Positions 25,830 to 35,002 of a stretch of 64,000 bases of DNA are shown here, piece after piece. The stretch's first letter is position 1. Each line of letters begins with the position of its first letter. The notes under the pieces are model-generated. The model did not search any database. It saw nothing but the letters and a program-made list of their open reading frames with translations, and had not been told where the DNA came from. Source of the DNA: Brevibacillus formosus. Lineage in GTDB: Bacteria; Bacillota; Bacilli; Brevibacillales; Brevibacillaceae. The position numbers and the translations under genes are program-made. The stretch lies in NCBI RefSeq assembly GCF_003013405.1, contig NZ_PXZL01000034.1, forward strand, positions 62,001-126,000, given 5' to 3'.

Positions 25830-27587
25830 ATGAAAACAGCCAAGTTTTCCCGTTCAAGCTCTCTACGAACTAAGCTCGTCCTGTTATGTCTCCTGCTATT
25901 GGCGCTTCCTTGCCTTAACATCGGAATTCAGGGCTATTATTCTGCGAGCTACAGCTTGGACGACTTGGGCAGCCGCATCTTAAAAAACAATGTGAACTTG
26001 ACGATTGAAATGATTGATGTTCTCCAGAAACAGGTCGAAGCTGGAAAAATCAGCAAAGAAGATGCACAAGAGCAAGTAAAAATTCGCATCCTCGGCCCCA
26101 AGCAGTCGGATGGAACCCGCTCGATTAACAAAAATGTCGATTCCGGTGCCAGTGGATACATGTTTGTTCTGGATGAGAAAGGTGTCATGCTGGCCTCTCC
26201 TTCCATTGAGGGGAAGAATCAGTGGGATACAAAAGATTCTGACGGTGTCTTTTTTACCCAAGAAATGATTAAGCGCGGTCAGGAAGGTGGCGGCTTTACA
26301 TACTATCAGTGGTCGAAGCCAACGGAGCCCGATGTTCTCTATCCGAAAATCGCCTATTCCAAGCTAGACCCTCACTGGGGATGGATCGTAAGCGCAAGCA
26401 GCTACATGGAAGACTTCAATGCCCCTGCCGAAAGTGTACTGTCTGATTTAATGATCGTGCTGGGAATTTCCTTGATTGTCGGATTCGTCGTCTCATGGTA
26501 TGCCTCCGGTTTCATTTCCAAGCCTATTACCCTAGTTGCCGAGCGTGTGAAAGAAATTGCTGGTGGCGATCTGTCCGGGAAAGACATCGTCGTAAAAAAC
26601 CGTGATGAAATCGGACAATTGGTCCATGACGTGACCCATATGACAGAGAATTTGCGCGAGCTCATCTCTCGTGTCCGCATCAGCTCTCTGCATGTCGCTT
26701 CTACCTCTGAGGAGTTGACGGCGAGTGCAGAACAGACGAGTAAGGCAACCGAGCAAATTGCCGTCACGATGCAAGAGATCGCCGTCGGAGCAGAGGATCA
26801 GTCCAAAACGATCGATGGAACGGTCAAGACGATCAACGACATGTCGTCGAGTCTGCAACAAATTGCATCCAGTTCCGAACAAGTCTCTCTGACAGTCGAT
26901 ACAACGAACATGCTGGTCTCAAACGGCAATGAAGCGATTGTCGGTGCCATCGCTCAAATGAATTCCATCAACACGACTGTCCAAGAGCTGGCAGAATCAA
27001 TCAAAATGCTTGGCCACCGCTCTTCGGAGATCAGCAATATTGTCGAGGTCATCACCTCGATTGCCGAACAAACGAACCTGTTGGCGCTAAATGCTGCGAT
27101 CGAAGCGGCCCGTGCTGGAGAGCATGGACGTGGATTTGCTGTCGTCGCCAATGAAGTACGTATCTTGGCTGAGCAATCAGCAAAATCTACCCAGCAAATT
27201 AAAGACCTCATTAGCGCGATTCAGGTCGATACGAACAAAGCCGTATACGTGATGCAGACGACGACATCTGAGGTTTCGGCTGGAATCGAAGTCGTACATG
27301 AAGCCAGCAAGGCCTTCCAGGAAATTTTGTCTGGAACGACAGAAGTAGCACGCCAGATTCAGCAAGTTACCTCTGCCACTCACCACATGACAACCGGAGC
27401 AGAGCAAGCTGTCCATTCCATTGAAGCGATTGCCACCACTGCGGAGACAACGGCTTTCGGAACACAAAACATTTCGGCTGCCGCTGAACAACAATTAGCC
27501 TCTATGGAGGAAATTTCGTCCTCTGCTGCTTCCTTGTCAAAAATGGCGGACGAGCTGCATGAATCGATTCAACAATTTAAGGTGTAA
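25830..27587 (+). CDS. methyl-accepting chemotaxis protein (Cache-HAMP-MCP signal)
   Basis: 585 aa from ATG 25830, with GAGGTG upstream; the longer frame from 25680 has no ribosome binding site. TM1 at about 14-36, an extracellular single-Cache domain (about 40-200; SGYMFVLDEKGVMLASP, YYQWSKP, DPHWGWIVSASSY), TM2 at about 208-230, HAMP (KPITLVAERVKEIAGGDLSG region), then the long MCP coiled coil with the conserved hairpin tip NIVEVITSIAEQTNLLALNA followed by AIEAARAGEHGRGFAVVA. Ligand class likely small carboxylates or amino acids. Sigma-D promoter suits its role in chemotaxis. Confidence 0.95.
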   Translation: MKTAKFSRSSSLRTKLVLLCLLLLALPCLNIGIQGYYSASYSLDDLGSRILKNNVNLTIEMIDVLQKQVEAGKISKEDAQEQVKIRILGPKQSDGTRSINKNVDSGASGYMFVLDEKGVMLASPSIEGKNQWDTKDSDGVFFTQEMIKRGQEGGGFTYYQWSKPTEPDVLYPKIAYSKLDPHWGWIVSASSYMEDFNAPAESVLSDLMIVLGISLIVGFVVSWYASGFISKPITLVAERVKEIAGGDLSGKDIVVKNRDEIGQLVHDVTHMTENLRELISRVRISSLHVASTSEELTASAEQTSKATEQIAVTMQEIAVGAEDQSKTIDGTVKTINDMSSSLQQIASSSEQVSLTVDTTNMLVSNGNEAIVGAIAQMNSINTTVQELAESIKMLGHRSSEISNIVEVITSIAEQTNLLALNAAIEAARAGEHGRGFAVVANEVRILAEQSAKSTQQIKDLISAIQVDTNKAVYVMQTTTSEVSAGIEVVHEASKAFQEILSGTTEVARQIQQVTSATHHMTTGAEQAVHSIEAIATTAETTAFGTQNISAAAEQQLASMEEISSSAASLSKMADELHESIQQFKV

Positions 27588-27601
27588 TATCATCTCTGAA
27601 A

Positions 27602-27656
27602 CGAAAAAAGGCTGCGTTTGCTGGTCAACACTGACCTCGCAAACGCAGCCTTTTCC
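27602..27656. terminator. shared terminator between chemoreceptor and kinase genes
   Basis: AAAAGGCTGCGTTTGC and GCAAACGCAGCCTTTT form a 16-bp perfect stem; A-run on the left and T-rich right flank serve both convergent genes. Confidence 0.88.
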
Positions 27657-27673
27657 TCTCCCTATCACCCTAT

Positions 27674-29437
27674 TTAAACCCGAGGCGGTTGCTCTGCTTC
27701 CCACGTAATCGAAATCGTCGTCCCCTGCCCGATAGTTGTTTTCACCTCGATTGAACCACCAAACGCTTCCACTAATGCTTTTGTAATGACCATCCCAAGG
27801 CCTGAGCCTTCCGTCCGAGACTCAGTGTCTGTGCCGCGATAATACCTCTCAAATAGTCGATCTGCTGTTTCTTCATCCATCCCGCTACCATTGTCGCTAA
27901 AAATGAGCAGAGCTGTAGATGGCTCGACTGCCTGTACGCTGATGGACACAATCGTACCATTTTCATTGTGAATCAAGGCATTGGCAACCAAATTATCCAC
28001 AATACGCTGAAACCAAGGCTTGTAGAGGAGCATGTAAACAGGTTCGGCAGAGGGGGTAAACTGGATGCAGCCTTCCGGGTAAAACGGATGTTTTGCTGCT
28101 TCTGTAATGGCATCAGCTGTGCAAACATTCAAGTCAACGAGCTCGACTGTAGGGGCGCCTTGTCCGTTCCTCAATCGATACGTCAGCGCCAAATCATTGA
28201 TCAAGTCCTCCATATACGCAGACTTGTCCAAAATAATTTTGGCGAAAGTATGTACCTCTTCTGTCGTCCACGTATACTCGGCATTTCCTAACAGATGCGC
28301 GTACCCTTTGACAGAGGACAGCGGCGTTTTCAGATCATGGGAAACGCCTGCGATCCACTCATTTCTCAATTGCTCCGTTTCCTGACGAAGCTTTTCATTG
28401 CGGTAAAGCGTTTGCGACAAGGAGTCCATCGAATCGATTACATCTTGGTAGATACGGTATTTGCGCTTTCTCTTCCCTCGCTTGTCTTGGCTGAACGGAA
28501 CACCATCCGAATTGGCAGGCTCCTCGTACCTTCCTCCACGCAGCAAGGTCAGCCACCGTAACACGTGAACAATCGGTGCGCCAAATCGCTGTCCGAACAA
28601 GTAGGACACAATCCCGAAGACGAGCATTGCCGACAAGAGCAGCATGCCCATCCCGATAAAAAGGGCCTTACTTTCCGGTGTCAAAAGCGGTTTTTCCCCG
28701 GGAGTCATTCCTGGCAATGGATAACTGAGTACCCAGGTTTGGCCGCTATTTTGATCATAATGCGATACGATTGTTGCCCCGTAGCGATCCGGGTATACCG
28801 AGCGGAGCGCCAGCTCTTCCAACGAAAAGTCCTTGATCGCTTTTTCTGGCTTATTGAAGGAAGCCAGCTCTGTTCCCTTCGGATCAAGGAGCTGCACCCA
28901 GCCCGCTTTACTCTTCAATTGATTTTGGATACTCGGAGGAAGCATGATCTCGTTATTTTTATGGTCAGCCTCCTCGATCACCTGTTGCAAGAAATCGTCA
29001 TCGCGGTTCGTCATGCCATACAGCAAGGTGTGTACCACGCCGTCTTTTTCCTGTATCCATAACGATAGCTGATACGGGAATGGGCTTTTTCGGAGCCAAT
29101 AAGCCGTTAACTGGCCAGGACCGTAGTAGCTGGGTACGTCAGGCGGGGTAAAGAAAGAGTCGGTGACATACCCCTTTTCATCAATCCGCTGAAGCCACCC
29201 TCCGCTATCTCGCACCTTCTCCAGCAGCTTCGGATCAAAGCGAACATTCTCTCCTTCTACTTCTATGGTTTGGATCAGCCGCTGCAAGCCGACACTCTCA
29301 AATTCACGTGAGGACTGTGCTTTTGACATTTCTTCAAGCGTCCAATATAACGTAAGCCCGGCTAGCACAAAGAGAATGAGGCCAACCAGCACCAACCACA
29401 TGACCAGATGGAGCGCAATTCTGCTCTTAATATTCAT
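27674..29437 (-). CDS. membrane sensor histidine kinase (two-component)
   Basis: 587 aa. TM1 at about 10-32 and TM2 at about 265-290 enclose a large extracytoplasmic sensor (about 230 residues) that looks like a duplicated domain: GGWLQRIDEKGYVTDSF and AGWVQLLDPKGTELASF are alike. The cytoplasmic part has the HisKA box AGVSHDLKTPLSSVKGY and HATPase boxes (NALIHNENG, FSDNGSGM, TEGSGLGMVI). Its first 11 bases overlap the end of the response regulator gene, so the two are translationally coupled. Signal is probably envelope-related given the M23 lipoprotein divergent from the pair. Confidence 0.93.
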   Translation of the reverse strand: MNIKSRIALHLVMWLVLVGLILFVLAGLTLYWTLEEMSKAQSSREFESVGLQRLIQTIEVEGENVRFDPKLLEKVRDSGGWLQRIDEKGYVTDSFFTPPDVPSYYGPGQLTAYWLRKSPFPYQLSLWIQEKDGVVHTLLYGMTNRDDDFLQQVIEEADHKNNEIMLPPSIQNQLKSKAGWVQLLDPKGTELASFNKPEKAIKDFSLEELALRSVYPDRYGATIVSHYDQNSGQTWVLSYPLPGMTPGEKPLLTPESKALFIGMGMLLLSAMLVFGIVSYLFGQRFGAPIVHVLRWLTLLRGGRYEEPANSDGVPFSQDKRGKRKRKYRIYQDVIDSMDSLSQTLYRNEKLRQETEQLRNEWIAGVSHDLKTPLSSVKGYAHLLGNAEYTWTTEEVHTFAKIILDKSAYMEDLINDLALTYRLRNGQGAPTVELVDLNVCTADAITEAAKHPFYPEGCIQFTPSAEPVYMLLYKPWFQRIVDNLVANALIHNENGTIVSISVQAVEPSTALLIFSDNGSGMDEETADRLFERYYRGTDTESRTEGSGLGMVITKALVEAFGGSIEVKTTIGQGTTISITWEAEQPPRV

Positions 29438-30152
29438 AAGGAAGGCCCTTTTTCACCATTTTGTACCCGAGTCCCCTGACGTTCACCAAAAACTCCGGCT
29501 GCGCTGGATCGGGCTCGATGCGCTCCCGAATCCGGTGGATATGCACCATGATGGTGTTGTCATCACGCAAGCTATTTACGCCCCATACCCGTTCGTACAG
29601 CTCGCTTTTCGAAAATATCCGATTCGGATTTTTACACAAAAATAGCAACAGTTGAAAAACAAGGGACGGACAAGGAATGACTTTCCCCTCCACATAGAGC
29701 TCGCCTGCTGCTTCATAGACTTGAAATCGACCAAAATCATAGACCCCTTGAACGGGTGCTGTCGGTACAACCGAGTTCGGTTTGTGCGTGCGGCGAAGCA
29801 ATGCCTTGATGCGTGCGACGATCTCCATCGGATTAAACGGTTTGGTCACGTAATCATCCCCGCCAACGGCAAATCCGGTCAGCTTGTCAAAATCGGTATC
29901 TCTCGCACTCAAGAACAGAATCGGCGCATCCGTCAGACGGCGGATGAATGGACAGGCTTCTATGCCGCTCATGTTTGGAAGCGTTACGTCCAGGACGATC
30001 AGGTCATAGCTTTTTCGTTCGCATGCACAGAGCGCCTCCTCAGATGTTTTCACCTTGTCGATCGAGTGAAATCCTTCTTTGTGCAGTACGGTTTCAAGCA
30101 ATTGGAGAATGGCTTGCTCATCGTCCACGAGAAGGATAGCTGCATCTTTCAC
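29427..30152 (-). CDS. OmpR/PhoB-family response regulator
   Basis: About 241 aa from a GTG. GTG at 30152 gives a 10-nt gap to GGAG and a start just before the receiver (DAAILLVDDE); GTG at 30158 is an alternative. Receiver: DD pair, phospho-acceptor Asp in LIVLDVTLPN, Lys in YVTKPFNP. Winged-helix DNA-binding domain with VWGVNSLRDDNTIMVHIHRIRE region (about 190-215) and NVRGLGYKMV end. Partner of the overlapping kinase gene. A 6-5-6 direct repeat upstream of the divergent lipoprotein gene is its most probable binding site. Confidence 0.93.
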   Translation of the reverse strand: MKDAAILLVDDEQAILQLLETVLHKEGFHSIDKVKTSEEALCACERKSYDLIVLDVTLPNMSGIEACPFIRRLTDAPILFLSARDTDFDKLTGFAVGGDDYVTKPFNPMEIVARIKALLRRTHKPNSVVPTAPVQGVYDFGRFQVYEAAGELYVEGKVIPCPSLVFQLLLFLCKNPNRIFSKSELYERVWGVNSLRDDNTIMVHIHRIRERIEPDPAQPEFLVNVRGLGYKMVKKGLPYEY

Positions 30153-30261
30153 GATCACTTCGCTCCTTTTGCGCTTTGCGTTATCCTCCATTTTATCATG
30201 CGTAGTGCCAGCGCGCGTCCGCAACAACCTTAACGGAATCATAATTTTGCCGCGACAGATT

Positions 30262-30314
30262 TAAGCATCCTGTAAGCAAGCGTTTCATATCCGATAAGAG
30301 TGGCTTTCTATAAT
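30262..30314 (+). promoter_or_regulatory. activator-type promoter of the M23 lipoprotein gene with 11-bp-period direct repeat
   Basis: TAAGCA at 30262-30267 and again at 30273-30278 gives a direct repeat with an 11-bp period, the usual form of a PhoB/OmpR-type site. A perfect -10, TATAAT (30309-30314), has no fitting -35 (ATATCC instead), as expected for an activator-dependent promoter. The repeat lies about 43-59 bp upstream of the predicted start of transcription and between the response regulator gene and its likely target. Confidence 0.55.
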
Positions 30315-30349
30315 GGAGCTAACGCTAAGAAAAAGATAGGAGTGGCGAC

Positions 30350-31339
30350 ATGAAAAAAGTTTGGATTTCACTCGGTGTAGGAGCAATTCTTTTGACAGGA
30401 TGTGCTGCGCAATCAGAAGCAACCGCAATCCCCTCTACTGCTGAATCCCTTACAAAGAAAGAAGAAGGTGCAAAGACAATGACGGTTCAAGCGGAATCTA
30501 TTGTGCAAGCTCTCCTTAACGGAAAAATAGAGGAGGTCTATGAGCAAACAAGCCCGTCATTCAAACAGCAGGTTTCAAAAGCACAGTTTGTAGAAGGGTA
30601 TGCGGCTTTCAGCTCAGGGTTAAAGTCGTGGAATCACCATTCCCATACGTCCGTAAACGGCAGCTATTATGGTACCTGGGTGGATCAGGACGCCAAACGA
30701 GGCCTTGTCCTTTCGATGGATGAAAAAGGGATCATTACGGGTGTTTTATTGAAGCCGCTGCAAAGCTACCCTGACACCGACAATGCTTTGACAAAGCTGG
30801 CGTACAGCGCACCGTTTACAGGTGAGTGGTATGTGTTCTGGGGAGGTCAGAATGTCCTTTCAAACTATCACTACGAGGTGGCTAGCCAACGCTATGCATA
30901 CGATCTGATTCAGGTCAAAGACGGATTATCTTACAAGGGTGATCCTGCGAAAAACGAGAGCTACTTCGCATTCGGGCAAGAAATACTCGCACCGCAGGCA
31001 GGAACCGTCGTGCATGTCGTCAATAATATCAAGGATAATGCCCCTGTCGGAGCGATGAACGCACAGCAGCCCGCTGGCAACATCGTCATCCTCGATCATG
31101 GCAATGGAGAATACAGCTATTTCGCCCATTTGAAGGAAGGCTCCGCTAAGGTAAAGGTTGGTGATCGTGTGGAGAAAGGGGATTTGCTTGGGCTATGCGG
31201 CAACTCTGGCAATTCCAGCGAGCCTCATCTGCATTATCAGGTCTCTGACGGAAAAGATTTGTTCCATAGCAAATCCATTCGCGTTCAGTGGGAGAACGGA
31301 TTGAATCCGCGTCAAGGTGACAGCATTCCTGCGAAATAA
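30350..31339 (+). CDS. lipoprotein with DUF3887-like region and M23 (LytM/LasA-type) peptidase domain
   Basis: 329 aa. Lipobox LLTGC (Cys18). Residues about 45-145 resemble a DUF3887/NTF2-like domain (LLNGKIEEVYEQTSPSFKQQ). The M23 domain follows, with likely zinc ligands H174 and D185 (HYEVASQRYAYD, wide-spaced as in LasA-type enzymes) and HLH at 293-295; H260 in YFAHL is the usual general-base partner. M23 enzymes cut peptide cross-links in the cell wall. Divergent from an OmpR-type regulator and probably under its control. AGGAGTG before ATG 30350. Confidence 0.9.
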   Translation: MKKVWISLGVGAILLTGCAAQSEATAIPSTAESLTKKEEGAKTMTVQAESIVQALLNGKIEEVYEQTSPSFKQQVSKAQFVEGYAAFSSGLKSWNHHSHTSVNGSYYGTWVDQDAKRGLVLSMDEKGIITGVLLKPLQSYPDTDNALTKLAYSAPFTGEWYVFWGGQNVLSNYHYEVASQRYAYDLIQVKDGLSYKGDPAKNESYFAFGQEILAPQAGTVVHVVNNIKDNAPVGAMNAQQPAGNIVILDHGNGEYSYFAHLKEGSAKVKVGDRVEKGDLLGLCGNSGNSSEPHLHYQVSDGKDLFHSKSIRVQWENGLNPRQGDSIPAK

Positions 31340-31360
31340 ATAGTGTAGCTGTTAAACAGG

Positions 31361-31413
31361 GGCAGTCCATCCTTTTGTCTTGTATACAAAGAGATGGACT
31401 GCCGCTTTCTTTT
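31361..31413. terminator. terminator between M23 lipoprotein and DJ-1/PfpI genes
   Basis: GGCAGTCCATC (31361-31371) and GATGGACTGCC (31393-31403), 11-bp perfect arms, followed by GCTTTCTTTT on the plus strand; serves the plus gene and possibly the converging minus gene. Confidence 0.8.
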
Positions 31414-32011
31414 AGAGGACAATATCATACTCCATTGTCTTCGCAGTCTGTTCTGCTGCTTCCGCGCCTACTAATCGCTTGATGATTTGAAAGGACATAT
31501 TGATCCCCGCTGAGATTCCAGCAGAGGTGACGATATTTCCTTCATCCACGAATTTTACTCCTTTTTGCACAACGACTTCTGGAAATTCCTTTTCCATTCG
31601 ATCGAGACTTGCCCAATGGGTCGTTGCCTTTTTGCCCGATAATAAGCCCGCTTTTGCAAGTAAAAAGGCTCCTGTGCAGACAGACGCCATCAGCTCCACC
31701 TGCTGCATTTGCTCACGAATCCATTTAATCACTGGCTCATTATGCACTTCTCGCTCCCTCGCACCTACCCCGCCAGGAATGATGAGAATGTCAAAAACAG
31801 GCATATTGGCAAAGCTGTAATCAGGTTGAACCTTCAGACCATTCAGCGTCTGAATCATGCTCCCTTTTTCCGATACCGTTTCTACACGAAAAGGTATATG
31901 GTCGCCATTTTCCATAAATGTCACCGAGAATACTTCAAACGGACCTGCAAAATCCAACACCTCTACATCGTCAAACAAAAAAATTCCTACTCGCCATTGC
32001 TTAGTCTCCAT
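31412..32011 (-). CDS. DJ-1/PfpI (GATase1-like) family protein
   Basis: 199 aa from ATG 32011 (GGGGGAGATCAAC just before it; the frame opens upstream at 32032). DJ-1/PfpI fold with the nucleophile Cys in VCTGAFLLAKAGLL (about residue 105) and the preceding IIPGGVG. Members include isonitrile hydratase, amidase-like regulators and glyoxalase III. The THWASLDRMEKEFP stretch after the nucleophile is common to the isonitrile-hydratase/regulator branch but here no AraC domain is fused. Function uncertain. Confidence 0.85.
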   Translation of the reverse strand: METKQWRVGIFLFDDVEVLDFAGPFEVFSVTFMENGDHIPFRVETVSEKGSMIQTLNGLKVQPDYSFANMPVFDILIIPGGVGAREREVHNEPVIKWIREQMQQVELMASVCTGAFLLAKAGLLSGKKATTHWASLDRMEKEFPEVVVQKGVKFVDEGNIVTSAGISAGINMSFQIIKRLVGAEAAEQTAKTMEYDIVL

Positions 32012-32037
32012 GTTGATCTCCCCCATTTTCATTTGGA

Positions 32038-32053
32038 TATATTTTACAATATA
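32038..32053. promoter_or_regulatory. operator-like dyad between DJ-1 and ArsR genes
   Basis: TATATT-TTAC-AATATA is a perfect palindrome 27 bp upstream of the DJ-1/PfpI gene and 92 bp upstream of the ArsR gene, AT-rich as in ArsR-family sites. Could let the ArsR protein control both divergent units. Confidence 0.4.
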
Positions 32054-32144
32054 CTTTTGCGAGCATCTTTAGTTTTTTTAGCTGTAAGATTCTGCTAGAG
32101 TCATTGATAGAGGATAAAAAATGATGGAGGAGGTCCGCTGTCTG

Positions 32145-32852
32145 ATGAGTACCAGCCCGAATATTATAGAGGTCGCGTCCCTCATAGGAGAACCATCCCG
32201 CGTCTCCATCCTGATCAGCCTGATGAATGGCAAGGCACTCCCTGCCAGTGAACTCGCACGAAACGCAAAAGTCACCCCCCAAACGGCAAGCACGCATTTG
32301 GCAAAGCTGGTGGAAGGCGGTCTTTTGGTCAGCGAATCACACGGACGACATCGCTACTATCGCCTAGCCAGCCCTGATGTCGCCCATGCCCTGGAATCAT
32401 TAATGACGATCGCTGCACCTAAGCCGGTTCGTTCGTTGCGCGAGTCTGACCAATTGCGAGCCATCCGCTATGCCCGTACCTGCTACGACCATCTCGCAGG
32501 AGAAGTTGGCGTTGCCCTGACGCAGAGAATGCTGGAGTTGCAGTTAATGGAAGTATCTGATCAGGACTACGTGCTCAGTGAAGCGGGAAAAACCAAGCTG
32601 CAATCACTCGGCGTAGACCTTGTGGCCAAGCCGAAGAGCAGACGTCGCTTTGCTCGTCCGTGTTTGGATTGGAGCGAGCGTCGCCACCACTTGGCAGGCA
32701 GTCTCGGGGCTTCACTCACCCACCGATTTTTTGAGCTTGGCTGGATCGAGCGAGTGCCTGGAGGAAGGGCAGTCCGTGTCACGGAATTGGGCAGCTCTGG
32801 CTTTATGACCGAGTTCGGACTGCATGTAGATGAATGCAAAAAGCACAGCTAG
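32145..32852 (+). CDS. ArsR-family winged-helix regulator
   Basis: 235 aa from ATG 32145 (GGAGGAGG upstream, 12-nt gap); a start at 32121 would add 8 residues. N-terminal ArsR winged helix (about 5-85; SLIGEPSRVSILISLMNGK, TASTHLAKLVEGGLL). The C-terminal half has two Cys-containing repeats, RTCYDHLAGEVGVALTQRML and RPCLDWSERRHHLAGSLG, seen in a long ArsR branch that is not a classic metal sensor. The convergent EamA gene next to it shares the terminator. Likely controls that exporter or the DJ-1 gene. Confidence 0.9.
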   Translation: MSTSPNIIEVASLIGEPSRVSILISLMNGKALPASELARNAKVTPQTASTHLAKLVEGGLLVSESHGRHRYYRLASPDVAHALESLMTIAAPKPVRSLRESDQLRAIRYARTCYDHLAGEVGVALTQRMLELQLMEVSDQDYVLSEAGKTKLQSLGVDLVAKPKSRRRFARPCLDWSERRHHLAGSLGASLTHRFFELGWIERVPGGRAVRVTELGSSGFMTEFGLHVDECKKHS

Positions 32853-32876
32853 CTACTCTGCCAGCTGTGCTTTTTC
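32838..32876. terminator. bidirectional terminator built into both stop regions
   Basis: AAAAAGCACAGCT (32838-32850) and AGCTGTGCTTTTT (32863-32875) are perfect arms. The stop codons of the two convergent genes (TAG at 32850-32852 and its opposite at 32853-32855) lie in the loop, so the 3' ends of both coding regions are part of the stem. Confidence 0.85.
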
Positions 32877-33740
32877 ACTTACTTGGCGTCGTGGAGCAAA
32901 CGTCCAATTCACCAAAAAAATCCCTGCGAAAATCAACAATCCTCCCGCATACACATGCCATTGTACTACCTCACCCAGCAACACCCACCCCGACAAAACA
33001 CCGAAGAACGGAGCGAGGAACAAAAAAGCACTCGTCCTGCCCGGATCTCCGTGATTCAGCAAGTAAAACCACGTCGCAAACTGTACAATGGAAGCCATGA
33101 TCGCGAGCCAGAGGACGACGAATACAGCGGTCGGTGTGATAATCAGCTTCGGCGTTTCCAGCGTGAACCCCATCACAAGGAGAAGAATTCCTCCGAACAG
33201 CATCTGATAGGCTGTCATCACCCACACATTGAAGCGGACTCCCCACTTTTTGACGAGAATCGTAGCCATAGACCACGCAAGGGCGGACCCGATACCAAAC
33301 AGCGTTCCCGTCTCCCATTGCAGATGGAAGCCAAGCGTGATGAACACCCCAACCAGTCCAATCAGAACCCCCATCCATTGCGTCAGCCGATAGGATATCC
33401 CTAGAAACACCGTTCCCCATATGACCACGAGCAGTGGATTCATAAACGTCAGGATCGAGGATTCACCCGCTGTGATTGTACGCAGACTCAAAAAGATACA
33501 CCCCATGACGGCGGCCGTCTGCAAAAATCCGATCACACACAGCTTCCCCCAGTCACCCGCCGACTTCGGGAGCGGTTTTTTCCATACCCACGCACCCATG
33601 ATCAGTCCTGCCAACGTAAAACGCAGTCCTACCAGCAGCAATGGTGAAAAATAGGCCAATCCAATCTTTCCTACCGCAAAAGACGAGCCCATCAATGATG
33701 TCGTCACGACGACAAGTATGCCGAACAAAATTCGATTCAT
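32853..33740 (-). CDS. EamA/DMT-family transporter
   Basis: 295 aa with about ten membrane segments in two EamA repeats. SLMGSSFAVGKIGL in TM1 and the second-half GDPGRTSAFLFLAPFFGVLSG (about 232-252, cut) are characteristic of the RhaT/EamA exporters. C-terminal tail basic then polar. Convergent with the ArsR gene at a distance of zero bases between stops. Substrate unknown; likely efflux of a metabolite. Confidence 0.9.
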   Translation of the reverse strand: MNRILFGILVVVTTSLMGSSFAVGKIGLAYFSPLLLVGLRFTLAGLIMGAWVWKKPLPKSAGDWGKLCVIGFLQTAAVMGCIFLSLRTITAGESSILTFMNPLLVVIWGTVFLGISYRLTQWMGVLIGLVGVFITLGFHLQWETGTLFGIGSALAWSMATILVKKWGVRFNVWVMTAYQMLFGGILLLVMGFTLETPKLIITPTAVFVVLWLAIMASIVQFATWFYLLNHGDPGRTSAFLFLAPFFGVLSGWVLLGEVVQWHVYAGGLLIFAGIFLVNWTFAPRRQVSEKAQLAE

Positions 33741-33835
33741 GGCGTTGTTCCCCCGTTTCAGGCAAGCTACTTGTTTCCTCTTACATGTAGTGTACCTGAC
33801 GGTTAGTTCGATGAGGGTCGAAGTGTATTATTGGT

Positions 33836-35002
33836 TTACAGTTGATACTTCTCTACCATCTTGACCCCGATTCGGTTCAGCAAGATAGCGAGCACCTTCC
33901 AAACTGCTTGACGATAGAACGGCAAATGTTTGACATACACCGCTGTATATTCTGGTTCCCCCTCGGCTCCCCTGTCCGCTTTGAATGCGCCTACGCCCGC
34001 ACTTTGATGGAGCAGGATGCCCTTGCTCTCTGCTTCTAGTACCAAGAGGCACGACAGCATCCGATACAGCCCGGTCTCTTTGGGGAGCGTCGTATCATAG
34101 CCGAATAGCGGTGTCGTCATCACACCATTTCGTTCGAAATAGCCAAGAATGCCGTCCAGCCGTCCGTCTTTTTCCAAGCCGATGAGGGTCAATGTTCTCT
34201 TTTGCATCGCCAATCGGACGAACTCCACCGAAAACTGCGGATTATGCTGGGAGTATTTATCCAGATATAGCGCGTTGTATAAAGCAACAATTCGCTCGAC
34301 ATGCTGTTCTCCCAGCTCCTCATGACGCAGGATGCGATAGCCGGATTTGGCAAGCATTTTCCGATCACGATTGAGCGTATTGCGGACCCGCCACTTGCCC
34401 TGCGCTGGCCAATCGGGGTGAAAAAGGTAGACGTAACGGCTGGGAACCATGAGATAGCCCTTCTCGACGAGTCCCTTGTGGAGATCCGGATACAGCCTGC
34501 GACAAACAGATCGAAACGCGATGATATGGCCGGGGAACTTTTGGATGCAGTTTTCCGTGATATCCTTTACTTCATCTGCACTCACATCATGATACAGATT
34601 CGTTGATAACAGCCAGTTGTTGACGATGACCATTTGGTTGCATTGGCTTTTTTTCATCCAGCGCCCAAGGCCTGTGAGTACGGTCGACAATACCCGCCTC
34701 AACACCCCTGAATCGAGCATGCTTAGCTCTTCCTTCGCGTACGTCACGTAGTGGGTAAACACCGAACTGACATACGAATTGTCGTACTCGGTATGGTTCA
34801 CCGTTACAGGCATGATCCGATCTCCTACACGAAGTGCATGCATCTGCGTCTGGACATTTTGCACATAGCGGGATGGTTGTTCCGTCATCATGGGCAGCAA
34901 GTAGCTTCTGACGTAGTCGGCATCCTGTGCCTGTTCCCAAGGGATTTGCCCCGCCGAGCTCCCTTCATACCATTCAATCCATTGCCTGCTCACCTGGAAC
35001 AA
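33836..35002 (-). CDS. GNAT-like acyltransferase, last gene of the biosynthetic operon
   Basis: 388 aa. Residues about 230-375 show a GNAT-type fold (HVERIVALYNALYLDKYS, IGLEKDGRLDGILGYFERNG, HQSAGVGAFKADRGAEGEPEY), the rest is unassigned. The ATG at 35002 overlaps the adenylate-forming gene by 29 bp. The protein is longer than plain GNAT enzymes and could transfer an acyl or aminoacyl group in the pathway encoded upstream. No terminator is evident directly after it; the EamA gene follows 95 bp on in the same direction. Assignment is by fold only. Confidence 0.7.
   Translation of the reverse strand: MFQVSRQWIEWYEGSSAGQIPWEQAQDADYVRSYLLPMMTEQPSRYVQNVQTQMHALRVGDRIMPVTVNHTEYDNSYVSSVFTHYVTYAKEELSMLDSGVLRRVLSTVLTGLGRWMKKSQCNQMVIVNNWLLSTNLYHDVSADEVKDITENCIQKFPGHIIAFRSVCRRLYPDLHKGLVEKGYLMVPSRYVYLFHPDWPAQGKWRVRNTLNRDRKMLAKSGYRILRHEELGEQHVERIVALYNALYLDKYSQHNPQFSVEFVRLAMQKRTLTLIGLEKDGRLDGILGYFERNGVMTTPLFGYDTTLPKETGLYRMLSCLLVLEAESKGILLHQSAGVGAFKADRGAEGEPEYTAVYVKHLPFYRQAVWKVLAILLNRIGVKMVEKYQL

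Noticed and set aside
30350..31339. M23 domain with missing first zinc ligand
   Set aside because: The compact HxxxD motif is absent, but H174 and D185 provide the wider-spaced pair, so the site looks complete.
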